From Rhizobacter sp. (lineage in GTDB: Bacteria > Pseudomonadota > Gammaproteobacteria > Burkholderiales > Burkholderiaceae_C), in NCBI GenBank assembly GCA_025351675.1, contig JANXVK010000206.1, positions 1 through 10,249 of the forward strand: a stretch of 10,249 bases of DNA. The letters run 5' to 3'. The notes beneath the pieces were generated by a model. The model had not been told where the DNA came from. It worked only from the letters and a program-made list of their open reading frames with translations, and searched no databases. Of the stretch, positions 1-6,721 are shown in pieces; the first letter of the stretch is position 1, and every line of letters starts with the position of its first letter. Made by a program: the position numbers and the translations under genes.

Positions 1-645
1 CTGCTGCCGGCGCGCGGCGCGCTGCGGCAGGGCGTGATCTTCGACCTCGACGAGCGCGTGCACGCGACCGGCCTGCAGCAAGACGGCCACGACATCCGCG
101 ACGCCTCGGTGCGCGAGTTGCAGCGCCGCTTCATGGTCGACACGCAGCAAGCCGCGCGCGTGACAAGCATCGCGCAGGCGCTCTACGCGAGCGCGCAGCC
201 CAAGGCGAACGCCGAGACGCGTCGCGAGCTGCTGTGGGCCTGCGCGCTGCACGAGATCGGCATGATGATCTCGCACCACGATCACCACCGCCACAGCGCC
301 TACGTGCTCGCGCATGCCGACGCGGCGGGCTTCTCGCAAAGCCAGCTGCGCCGCGTCGGCGAGCTGGTGCTCGGCCAGCGCGGCGGCTTGCGAAAGATCG
401 AGAACAGCCTGACCCGTGAAGATTTCGCGTGGCAGGTGCTGTGCCTGCGACTCGCGATCATCAAGTGCCACGCGCGCGGAGACGTCAATGTCGATGCGAT
501 GCGGCTGAAGCGCGATGGCGCGAGTGCCGAGCTCGACTTCACCGCGGGCTGGACCGAGGCCCATCCACGCACCCGCCACCTGCTCGAAGAAGAGGCGGCG
601 ATGTGGGAGCGCAACGGGCCGCTGAAGCTCGAACTGCGGCGCTGA
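1..645 (+). CDS. ppx: Exopolyphosphatase, Ppx/GppA family (C-terminal part, start lies upstream of window)
   Basis: Removes terminal phosphate from long-chain polyphosphate in the cytoplasm. The frame is open from base 1 to TGA at 643-645, giving 214 residues, so this is roughly the C-terminal 40 percent of a protein that is usually about 500 residues. The fragment opens with LLPARGALRQGVIFDL, the end of the second ASKHA-like domain, where these enzymes carry the conserved 'LRxGV' stretch. It then enters the HD-like helical domain, with CALHEIGMMISHHDHHRHSAY at visible residues 81-101, the histidine-rich core typical of Ppx. The N-terminal catalytic glutamate and phosphate loops lie outside the window. 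It ends 23 bases from the end of sixA on the other strand, so the polyphosphate-making and polyphosphate-degrading genes converge. GppA (pppGpp phosphatase) is a close relative, but the ppk1 neighbour favours Ppx. Confidence 0.92.
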   Translation: MLPARGALRQGVIFDLDERVHATGLQQDGHDIRDASVRELQRRFMVDTQQAARVTSIAQALYASAQPKANAETRRELLWACALHEIGMMISHHDHHRHSAYVLAHADAAGFSQSQLRRVGELVLGQRGGLRKIENSLTREDFAWQVLCLRLAIIKCHARGDVNVDAMRLKRDGASAELDFTAGWTEAHPRTRHLLEEEAAMWERNGPLKLELRR

Positions 646-668
646 GCGCCAGCCGAGGCAACGAGGTA

Positions 669-1130
669 CTACAGGCAGTCCGGCGACTGCACCGCCTGCA
701 GAATCACCTGCTCGGTGTCTTCGCGGTTGCGGCTGCGAATCCACCAGACCGCGCCCTTCTTGATCGTCCACGCCTGCGGCTGCTCCGAGAGCAGGTACGA
801 GGCGACAAAGCCGAGCGTCGGCTGGTGGCCGATGACCAGCACCGGCTCGCTCGCATCCGGCCAGCGCGCGGTCTTCAGCAGCGCCTCGCCGTTGCCGTCG
901 GGGGCAAGTTCGTTCAGGGTCTTGAATTTCTTGCCGAGCGCCTTGGCGGTCTGCTGGCAACGCAGGGCCGGGCTGACGAGGATGCGCGTCGAGTGCGCGA
1001 GGCGCTGGTTCAGCCACTCGGCCATGCGCTGCGCCTGGCGCTCGCCTTTCGGCGTGAGCGCGCGGTCGAGGTCGTTCTCGACCTCGCGCATCTCGAAGGC
1101 TTCGGCATGGCGCCAGAGGATCAGGTCCAT
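669..1130 (-). CDS. sixA: Phosphohistidine phosphatase SixA
   Basis: A 153-residue member of the histidine phosphatase (phosphoglycerate-mutase-like) superfamily, the usual length for SixA, which removes phosphate from phosphohistidine on proteins in the cytoplasm. Visible catalytic features are LWRHAEA with the nucleophile His8 directly after Arg7, SPALRCQQTA (residues 53-62) with the second arginine, and IGHQPTL with His102, the second active-site histidine. In E. coli SixA acts on the nitrogen phosphotransferase system; the substrate here is unknown. ATG at 1130 overlaps the ppk1 TGA by one base (TGATG), and GGAGA sits 6 bases upstream inside the 3' end of ppk1, so translation is probably coupled. 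The open frame continues upstream antisense to other frames of ppk1, but the RHA motif fixes the start. Stop is TAG at 669-671. Confidence 0.93.
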   Translation of the reverse strand: MDLILWRHAEAFEMREVENDLDRALTPKGERQAQRMAEWLNQRLAHSTRILVSPALRCQQTAKALGKKFKTLNELAPDGNGEALLKTARWPDASEPVLVIGHQPTLGFVASYLLSEQPQAWTIKKGAVWWIRSRNREDTEQVILQAVQSPDCL

Positions 1131-3217
1131 CACGCGTCTCCGGCCGTGTAGCGCGCCACCAGCGCCTGCTGCGCGCTCGGCCCGTCGCTGCCGATGCGCA
1201 CGTAGCTGCCGTCGGCGCGCAGTTGCCATGCGTCCTGGTGGTCGTGCAGGTAGGGAACCAGGCACTCGTCGATCACGCGCTGGCGCATCGCCACGTCGCG
1301 CACCGGCCACGCGACTTCGATGCGGCCGAACATGTTGCGGCTCATCCAGTCGGCGCTCGACAGGAACAGCGCCTGTTCGGCCTGCGCCTCGCCCCAGCAA
1401 AAGTACGCGATGCGCGAGTGCTCGAGAAAACGCCCGACCACCGAACGCACGCGGATGCGGTCGGTCACGCCGGCCATGCCGGGCGGCAGCATGCAGGCGC
1501 CGCGCACGATCAGGTCGATGTCTGCCCCCTGCCGGCCCGCCGCGATCAATGCGTGGATCAGCGGCACATCGGTAAGCGCGTTGACCTTCACGACGATGCG
1601 CGCGGTGCGGCCTGCGCGCGCCGAAGCCGCCACCTTCTCGATCTGCGCGAGCATCTGCTTGTGCAACGTGAACGGCGCCTGCAGCAGCGCGCGCAGCGGT
1701 TTCGTGCGGCCCAGGCTCGCGAGCTGCTGGAACACGGCATCGGCATCGATCGTCAAATCCGGCTCGGCGGTGAAGTAGCCGAGGTCGGTATAGAGCTTCG
1801 CGCTTTTCGGGTTGTAGTTGCCGGTCGAAAGGTGCGCGTAGCGGCGCAGCCGGCCGCGCTCGCGACGCGTGATCAGCAACAGCTTCGCGTGCGTCTTCAG
1901 CCCGACGATGCCGTAGACGACCTGCACGCCGACCGCCTCGAGCCGCTCGGCCCAGTTGATGTTGGCCTCTTCGTCGAAACGTGCCTTCAGCTCGACCACG
2001 ACCATCACCTCCTTGCCGCGCCGTGCCGCCTCGATCAGCAGGTCCATCAGCGGCGATTCGCTGCCGGTGCGGTAGATCGTCTGCTTGATCGCCAGCACGT
2101 CGGGGTCGTGAACGGCCTCGCGCAAAAACTGCACGACCGGCTCGAACGACTCGAACGGCTGGTGCAGCAACACGTCGCCTTCGCGCAGTCGATCGAACAT
2201 CGACTCCTGGCGCGGCAGCGACGCCTGCGGCCACGCCGGCTCGAACGGCGGGAAGCGCAGCAGCGGGCGCTCGCTGTCATCGTCGACCTGGTCGATCAGC
2301 TGGTTCAGCCGCACCAGATTCACCGGTCCGTTGACGCGGTACAACGCGGCCGGCGGCAACGCGAACTGCCGCAGCAGGAACTCGTACAACTCCGGCGGGC
2401 AGGTGCTGACGACCTCGATCCGCAACGCTTGGCCGAAGTGGCGCGTCGTCAGCCCCGAGCGCAACGCCTGGCGCAGGTTCTTCACGTCGTCTTCGTCGAC
2501 TTCGAGGTCGGAGTCGCGCGTGACGCGAAACTGCGAGAACACCTCGACCTCGCGGCCCGGGAACAGCGAGGCCAAGTGCGCGCGGATCACGCTCGTCAGC
2601 AGCACGAACACCTGCCGGCCGGGGCCGGCGAGTTTGGCGGGCAGCCGGATCACGCGTGGCAACACGCGCGGCACCTTGACGATCGCGATGGTGTTCTCGC
2701 GACCGAAGGCGTCCTTGCCACCGAGCCGCGCGATGAAGTTCAGCGACTTGTTGGCGACCTGCGGGAACGGGTGCGACGGATCGAGCCCGACCGGCACCAG
2801 CAGTGGCCGCACCTCGCGCTCGAAGAAGCTCGCGACCCAGCGGCGCTGCGCCGCGTCGCGCTGTTCGTGGTTCAGGATCACGACACCCTGCCCTTGAAGC
2901 GCCGGCATCACCTCGTCATTGAAGACCGTGTACTGATCGTCGATCAGCGCGTGCGCGTCGGCCGCCACCGAATCGAGATCGCGCGTCGACACGCCGGAGC
3001 CGGCGCGACGCGCCGCTTCAAGGTAGTCGGCGAAGCGCACCTCGAAGAATTCGTCGAGATTCGACGAGACGATGCACACGTAGCGCAGGCGCTCGAGCAG
3101 CGGCACGTCGGCACGGCGCGCCTGCGCCAGCACGCGGCGGTTGAATTCGAGGATCGCGCGCTCGCGGTTCAGCAACGCGGGCATCTTGAACGTGCCGGAG
3201 GCGCGGAGGTCGGTCAT
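1130..3217 (-). CDS. ppk1: Polyphosphate kinase PPK1
   Basis: Makes long-chain polyphosphate reversibly from ATP through a phosphohistidine intermediate. From ATG at 3217 the product has 695 residues, matching the family (about 690). The N-terminal domain begins with the hallmark LLNRERAILEFNRRVL (residues 15-30). The catalytic C-terminal half shows GLKTHAKL with the autophosphorylated histidine at 443, YAHLSTGNYN with a conserved histidine at 462, and RSVVGRFLEHSRIAYF with the second active-site histidine at 600. All key residues are present. The start is uncertain: an in-frame TTG at 3247 adds ten residues and ATG at 3184 would begin MPALLNRE; none has a good Shine-Dalgarno sequence. A Pho-box-like repeat lies immediately upstream of 3217 and would favour one of the two ATG starts over the TTG. 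It is followed by sixA with a one-base overlap. Confidence 0.95.
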   Translation of the reverse strand: MTDLRASGTFKMPALLNRERAILEFNRRVLAQARRADVPLLERLRYVCIVSSNLDEFFEVRFADYLEAARRAGSGVSTRDLDSVAADAHALIDDQYTVFNDEVMPALQGQGVVILNHEQRDAAQRRWVASFFEREVRPLLVPVGLDPSHPFPQVANKSLNFIARLGGKDAFGRENTIAIVKVPRVLPRVIRLPAKLAGPGRQVFVLLTSVIRAHLASLFPGREVEVFSQFRVTRDSDLEVDEDDVKNLRQALRSGLTTRHFGQALRIEVVSTCPPELYEFLLRQFALPPAALYRVNGPVNLVRLNQLIDQVDDDSERPLLRFPPFEPAWPQASLPRQESMFDRLREGDVLLHQPFESFEPVVQFLREAVHDPDVLAIKQTIYRTGSESPLMDLLIEAARRGKEVMVVVELKARFDEEANINWAERLEAVGVQVVYGIVGLKTHAKLLLITRRERGRLRRYAHLSTGNYNPKSAKLYTDLGYFTAEPDLTIDADAVFQQLASLGRTKPLRALLQAPFTLHKQMLAQIEKVAASARAGRTARIVVKVNALTDVPLIHALIAAGRQGADIDLIVRGACMLPPGMAGVTDRIRVRSVVGRFLEHSRIAYFCWGEAQAEQALFLSSADWMSRNMFGRIEVAWPVRDVAMRQRVIDECLVPYLHDHQDAWQLRADGSYVRIGSDGPSAQQALVARYTAGDA

Positions 3218-3229
3218 CCGCCCGAGTTT

Positions 3230-3258
3230 ATGAAGGAATTGCGACAAGTTCGTGACAA
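3230..3258 (-). promoter_or_regulatory. Pho-box-like direct repeats upstream of ppk1
   Basis: Read on the minus strand, three heptamers occur at exact 11-base spacing: TTGTCAC, four bases, TTGTCGC, four bases, CCTTCAT. The PhoB consensus is CTGTCAT repeated every 11 bases; matches are 5, 4 and 5 of 7. A weak -10-like CATAAA (3232-3227) follows the second heptamer by 8 bases, close to the roughly 10-base distance seen in Pho promoters. It would place the transcript start at about the ATG at 3217, which implies a nearly leaderless message or use of the later ATG at 3184. ppk genes are known Pho-regulon members in several proteobacteria, which supports the reading, but the match is only moderate. 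Confidence 0.35.
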
Positions 3259-3272
3259 CCGGCGCGCGCCTG

Positions 3273-3942
3273 TCATCGCGCGAAAGCGTGGTTCAGGCCG
3301 ACCCCGTAGATGCGCGTCGCACCCGGGGCCGACGCGGGCAGCGCTCAGATCGATGCTGATCGCGTCGCCGAGCATGAAGCGCGTGCCGAGCCGCGAGTTC
3401 CACTCGCCCGCAAACTTAACGCGCTCGGCGATCACGGTGACCTTCTCGTGCGCGGCCCACTCGCCCGAGACGCCGACACGGCGAGTGCGTGCACCGGCAA
3501 CGGCCCAGTCGGCACCGAGGTTGGCGTTGAGCGCAACCTTGTCGTTCACGACCCAGGTGACCGGCACATACAACGTGTGCGCCGGCCGGCCGCCGCGCTT
3601 CAGGTCCCAGGCCGCGCTCCAGACGATGCCGGCGCTGAGCGCGCCGACGAGCGGGTCGGCGACCCACTTCAGTTGCGGGCCGACGGTGCTGCGACTCTCG
3701 CCGGCGGTCGAGAAGCGATCAACGTTGAGGCCCAGCTCGACCGGCCCGACACGGCAGCCCGGCGCGAAGTGAAACAGCGTGGCCGATACGGACGGCGCCC
3801 GCGTCAGCCAGGATTCGTACTAACAATGGCCGGGCTCGACCACCGCCGCATCGTCGACATCGAAATGCCCACCGGCGGCGCGCGCGGTGGCGGCGAACGC
3901 CAGCCCGACGGCAACGAGCGAACGACGGGAGGATCTCTTCAT
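3273..3942 (-). pseudogene. Broken gene for an exported protein (amber codon plus +1 frameshift)
   Basis: From ATG at 3942 the frame encodes a signal peptide (MKRSSRRSLVAVGLAFAATARA, cleavage likely after residue 22) and then GGHFDVDDAAVVEPGHC. Codon 41 is TAG (3822-3820). The same frame continues open with YESWLTRAP and a long stretch of alternating polar and hydrophobic residues resembling amphipathic beta strands (for example TLYVPVTWVVNDKVALNANLG). Near 3321-3330, in a CCCCGGG run, the sense of the sequence moves to another frame, which then reads TRIYGVGLNHAFAR and stops at TGA 3275-3273. The interval of 670 bases is one more than a multiple of three, as a single extra base would give. 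Repaired, the product would have 222 residues. The family is not recognised with confidence; an envelope or outer-membrane beta-rich protein is inferred. It may be a true pseudogene or carry sequencing errors. Confidence 0.72.
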
Positions 3943-3998
3943 GGTCGAGGATTGTCGTTCAGCGTCGCGACGCGCCGGCGACTGCGCGCGGTCACAGC

Positions 3999-4016
3999 CT
4001 GTCACACCCGTGTCGC
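3999..4016 (+). promoter_or_regulatory. TGTCAC-type direct repeat upstream of the CorA-family gene
   Basis: In the 105-base divergent gap between the broken gene and the transporter gene, CTGTCAC and GTGTCGC occur 11 bases apart, with a further CGGTCAC ten bases upstream (3989-3995). The first heptamer matches the Pho-box unit CTGTCAT at 6 of 7 positions, the second at only 4. It ends 31 bases before the proposed GTG start. No convincing -10 follows. It may be a weak Pho box, another activator site, or chance; the rest of this gap shows nothing recognisable. Confidence 0.2.
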
Positions 4017-4047
4017 AAACTCACCGGCTTTGCCGCCACCGCCGACC

Positions 4048-5064
4048 GTGAACCAACCGACCTGGGGCGCCGACGCTGCCGGCCTGATCTGCGGCTACCT
4101 GAACGAAGCCGAACCCGAGGCCGATGCGGCCGGCGTGGCCGTCGACAGCGATGCTGCAGGCCGCTGGCTGGCCGAGCCCGGCCACCGCGGCTTCGTCTGG
4201 CTGCACTTCAACCTCGCGCACACCGGTGCGCTGCCGTGGTTGCGGCAGCACGCCGGCTTGTCGGATGCGTTCTTCGAGACCTTGCACGACGGTCTGCACG
4301 CGACCCGCATCGAGCGCAGCGAACAAGCGCTGATCGCCGTCGTCAACGACCTGCATTTCGACTTCGCGTTCGAACCCTCTGACATCGCGACGCTGTGGAT
4401 CCATGTCGATCGCCGCCTCGTCATCACCGCGCGCCGCCAGCCGCTGCGCTCAGTTGACAGGCTGCGCGAGGCGGTCAAGGGGGGGCAGGCGCTACGCTCG
4501 TCGGCCGAGTTGCTCGAGCATCTGTTGCGAGCGCAGGCCGATGTGCTGGTCGAGATCGTGCGCGGCGCGACCGAACGTGTCGACCGCATCGAAGACGACC
4601 TGCTCGCCAACCGCCTCGACCACAAGCGTGCGCGGCTCGGTGCGCTGCGGCGCCTGCTGGTGCGGCTGCAGCGCCTGCTCGCACCCGAGCCGGCGGCGCT
4701 GTTCCGGCTGCTGCAGCATCCGCCGGCGTGGATGACCGAGCTCGACGTGCAGGCGCTGCGCCAGGCCAGCGAGGAGTTCTCGGTCGTGCTGCGCGACATG
4801 AGCACCTTGCAGGAGCGCATCAAGCTGCTGCAGGAAGAGATTGCGGCGCAGGTCGTCGAAGGCACGAACCGCAGCCTGTTCGTGCTGACGATCGTGACCG
4901 TGCTGGCGCTGCCGATCAACATTCTGGCCGGCCTGTTCGGCATGAATGTCGGCGGCGTGCCACTGGCGCAGCATGCGCACGGGTTCTGGATCGTCGTGGC
5001 GATCGTTCTGACCTTCACCGCGATCGCCGGCTGGGCCGTGTTCGGACGCCGCGCCGATCGTTGA
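4048..5064 (+). CDS. CorA-family metal ion transporter, ZntB-like
   Basis: Inner-membrane divalent cation transporter of the CorA/Mrs2/Alr1 superfamily. The product has 338 residues from GTG at 4048, the normal size for ZntB. A long cytoplasmic N-terminal domain contains GFVWLHFNL (48-56), typical of the ZntB branch, and a charged helical stalk (about 155-275). Two membrane segments close the protein (about 277-297 and 312-332), and the first ends in the signature LFGMN (GMN at 298-300) followed by VGGVP, again ZntB-like. ZntB moves zinc; CorA moves magnesium or cobalt, and the substrate cannot be fixed from sequence. No ATG exists near the N terminus; an in-frame TTG at 4030 is an alternative start, and neither has a clear Shine-Dalgarno. 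It converges with the PAP2 gene across a 39-base gap that has no evident terminator. Confidence 0.86.
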   Translation: MNQPTWGADAAGLICGYLNEAEPEADAAGVAVDSDAAGRWLAEPGHRGFVWLHFNLAHTGALPWLRQHAGLSDAFFETLHDGLHATRIERSEQALIAVVNDLHFDFAFEPSDIATLWIHVDRRLVITARRQPLRSVDRLREAVKGGQALRSSAELLEHLLRAQADVLVEIVRGATERVDRIEDDLLANRLDHKRARLGALRRLLVRLQRLLAPEPAALFRLLQHPPAWMTELDVQALRQASEEFSVVLRDMSTLQERIKLLQEEIAAQVVEGTNRSLFVLTIVTVLALPINILAGLFGMNVGGVPLAQHAHGFWIVVAIVLTFTAIAGWAVFGRRADR

Positions 5065-5103
5065 GCCGCCGCCGCTTGCACGGCAGCGCGCAGCACGCGC
5101 CAT

Positions 5104-5922
5104 TCACGACATCTTTCGGCCCTCATACCAGCGCGACAACTCGATGCTGGCGATGCACACCGCCAGCCACGCGCTGCCCGATGCGAACCCGGCGATCACA
5201 TCGCTGGCGAAGTGCACGCGCAGGAACATCCGGCTCGCGCCGATGGTGAACGCCAGCGCCACCGCGGCGAGCATCAGCGCGAGGTGGCCCCGCGCCGGCA
5301 CGAAGCGCATCGCGACATACGCCAGCATCCCCCAGGCGACGACCGCGCCCGACGTGTGGCCGCTCGGAAAGCTGAAGCCGTGGGCGAGCACGATGCCGTC
5401 GTCGTGCACCGGCCGCACGCGCGCGAACACTTGCTTCAGCGTGATGTTCAACAGCGCATTGCCGGCGACGGCCGCGACCCAGCCGAACGCGAGCCAGCGG
5501 CGCCCGGCGAGCACGAGGCCGATGGCGACCGTGATGCACAGCACGGTCAACGTCGCCGGGTCGGCGAGCCGGGTCAGCCACGCGAACGCCTGCAGCGCCG
5601 CCGGCGGCACGCTCGTGCGCAACGCATCGGCCAGGGCCTGGTCGGCCGCACCGAGCGGCGCTCCGGCCTTCAGTTGTTCGGCGATCTCGGCGAAGACCCA
5701 CGCGCCGAGCACGATCGCGCCGAAGCCGAGTGCCAGGCGCAACCCCAACAGCAACGGCGTCGGTGCGGCACCGTGCGCGCGCGGCAGCATCCAGCGCTGG
5801 AACGCCCACCAGCCGAGCCACGTCAGCGCCAGCAGCAGAACCAGCAGCGCGAAGAACAGCGACAGCGCGTGCGCGCCGGCCAGCGGCGCGAGTCGCGCGA
5901 GCACGGCGAATTCAGCGTCCAT
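5104..5922 (-). CDS. PAP2-family membrane phosphatase
   Basis: Integral membrane phosphatase of the phosphatidic acid phosphatase type 2 family, 272 residues. All three family motifs are intact: KQVFARVRP (Lys163 to Pro171, the KX6RP motif), FPSGHT (PSGH 186-189) and SRMFLRVHFASD (Ser230-Arg231, catalytic His237, Asp241). Hydrophobic segments before and between the motifs (about 20-42, 58-82, 122-140, 145-160, 192-208, 212-230, 242-262) suggest six or seven membrane spans with the active site on the periplasmic side. Likely substrates are phosphatidic acid, phosphatidylglycerol phosphate or undecaprenyl pyrophosphate. ATG at 5922 overlaps the end of the metallophosphoesterase gene by 11 bases and has GGGG five bases upstream, so it is the last gene of a three-gene operon beginning with a lipid kinase. 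The exact substrate is unknown. Confidence 0.92.
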   Translation of the reverse strand: MDAEFAVLARLAPLAGAHALSLFFALLVLLLALTWLGWWAFQRWMLPRAHGAAPTPLLLGLRLALGFGAIVLGAWVFAEIAEQLKAGAPLGAADQALADALRTSVPPAALQAFAWLTRLADPATLTVLCITVAIGLVLAGRRWLAFGWVAAVAGNALLNITLKQVFARVRPVHDDGIVLAHGFSFPSGHTSGAVVAWGMLAYVAMRFVPARGHLALMLAAVALAFTIGASRMFLRVHFASDVIAGFASGSAWLAVCIASIELSRWYEGRKMS

Positions 5923-6721
5923 TGCCGCCCCGCGCCGGGACGAGCCGCGTCGTCGCGACGAGCGTGAACGCGCCGCCGTCGGCAGCGCCGTCCCATTGCT
6001 CGACGAGCACCTCGCGCGCGCCGGCAGCACCATTCCAGCGCAGCAGGTTCACCGAATTCCGCACGCCCTCGCGGACCCGCGACGACACCGCGGTGCCCGC
6101 CTGCACGACCCAGAGCGGCCGCGCCAGGCCGGGCCGCTCAAGCACGTACGGCAGGTGGATGTGCCCGCCCATGACCACGTCGGCGCCGGCCTCGGCCCAG
6201 CGCCGCAGCGCGTGCGCGTGGCCGCGCAGCAGGTCGTGCGCGTCCTGCGGGCGCGACACGGCAGCGGGCTGATGCACGACGACGACGCGCAGCTGCGCCG
6301 GCGTCGCCGCACCGAGACGCGCTGCGACGCGCTCGATCTGCGCGCCGCTGACCGCGCCGTTCTTGTGCCGCCACGGCCGCGTCGTGTTGACGCAGACGAC
6401 GAGCAGCCCGACCGACGCATGCACCGGCTCCAGCTCGGCGCCGAACGCGGCGCGCTGGCGGGCGTAGGGATGGAACAGCCGCGCCCGCAGGTCGAACAGC
6501 GGGATGTCGTGGTTGCCGGGGATCGCGACGAACGGCGCGCCGAGCCGGTCGGCGAACGCGCGCGCGGCGCGGAACTGCTCAGGGCGCGCGCGCTGCGTGA
6601 TGTCGCCCGAGAGCACGACCAGCTCGGGCCGCTCGCGCTGCGCCAGCGCCACCAGCGCCTCGACCACCTGCGGTCGCTCGGTGCCGAAGTGCGGATCGGA
6701 TATCTGCAGCAGCACGCTCAC
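5912..6721 (-). CDS. Calcineurin-like metallophosphoesterase
   Basis: Cytosolic-looking metallophosphoesterase of 269 residues. The full two-metal signature is present in order: SDPH (Asp9, His11), LSGD (Asp40), PGNHD (69-72, Asn70 and His71), VVHQP (His150) and GGHIH (186-189). This arrangement resembles the CpdA-like class III phosphodiesterases that hydrolyse cAMP, but many members act on other phosphodiesters or phospholipid-derived nucleotides (the LpxH and UshA-related folds), so the substrate is open. Start is GTG at 6721, supported by GAGGG six bases upstream and by a four-base GTGA overlap with the lipid-kinase stop codon; the internal GTG at 6715 is less well placed. There is no signal peptide. 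It sits between a lipid kinase and a lipid phosphatase, which suggests a role in phospholipid or lipid-linked phosphate metabolism. Confidence 0.9.
   Translation of the reverse strand: MSVLLQISDPHFGTERPQVVEALVALAQRERPELVVLSGDITQRARPEQFRAARAFADRLGAPFVAIPGNHDIPLFDLRARLFHPYARQRAAFGAELEPVHASVGLLVVCVNTTRPWRHKNGAVSGAQIERVAARLGAATPAQLRVVVVHQPAAVSRPQDAHDLLRGHAHALRRWAEAGADVVMGGHIHLPYVLERPGLARPLWVVQAGTAVSSRVREGVRNSVNLLRWNGAAGAREVLVEQWDGAADGGAFTLVATTRLVPARGGNGR

Noticed and set aside
646..668. Shared terminator between convergent ppx and sixA
   Set aside because: The 23-base gap has no stem of useful length and no T-run on either strand.
1131..2234. Upstream extension of the sixA frame to a 521-codon protein
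   Set aside because: The extra part is a shifted frame of ppk1 with Arg/Ala-rich sequence; the catalytic LWRHAE motif sits at the normal distance from ATG 1130, which also has its own ribosome-binding site.
3270..3276. A perfect CTGTCAT heptamer on the + strand near the end of the broken gene
   Set aside because: It is single, with no partner at 11 bases, and lies in coding sequence pointing away from a nearby + strand start, so it is not counted as a Pho box.
1223..3772. An 849-codon open frame on the + strand antisense to ppk1 and the broken gene
   Set aside because: It lies opposite a clear PPK1 with all catalytic histidines; its translation is rich in Arg, His, Gln and Ala, as expected for an antisense frame in GC-rich DNA, and has no recognisable domain.
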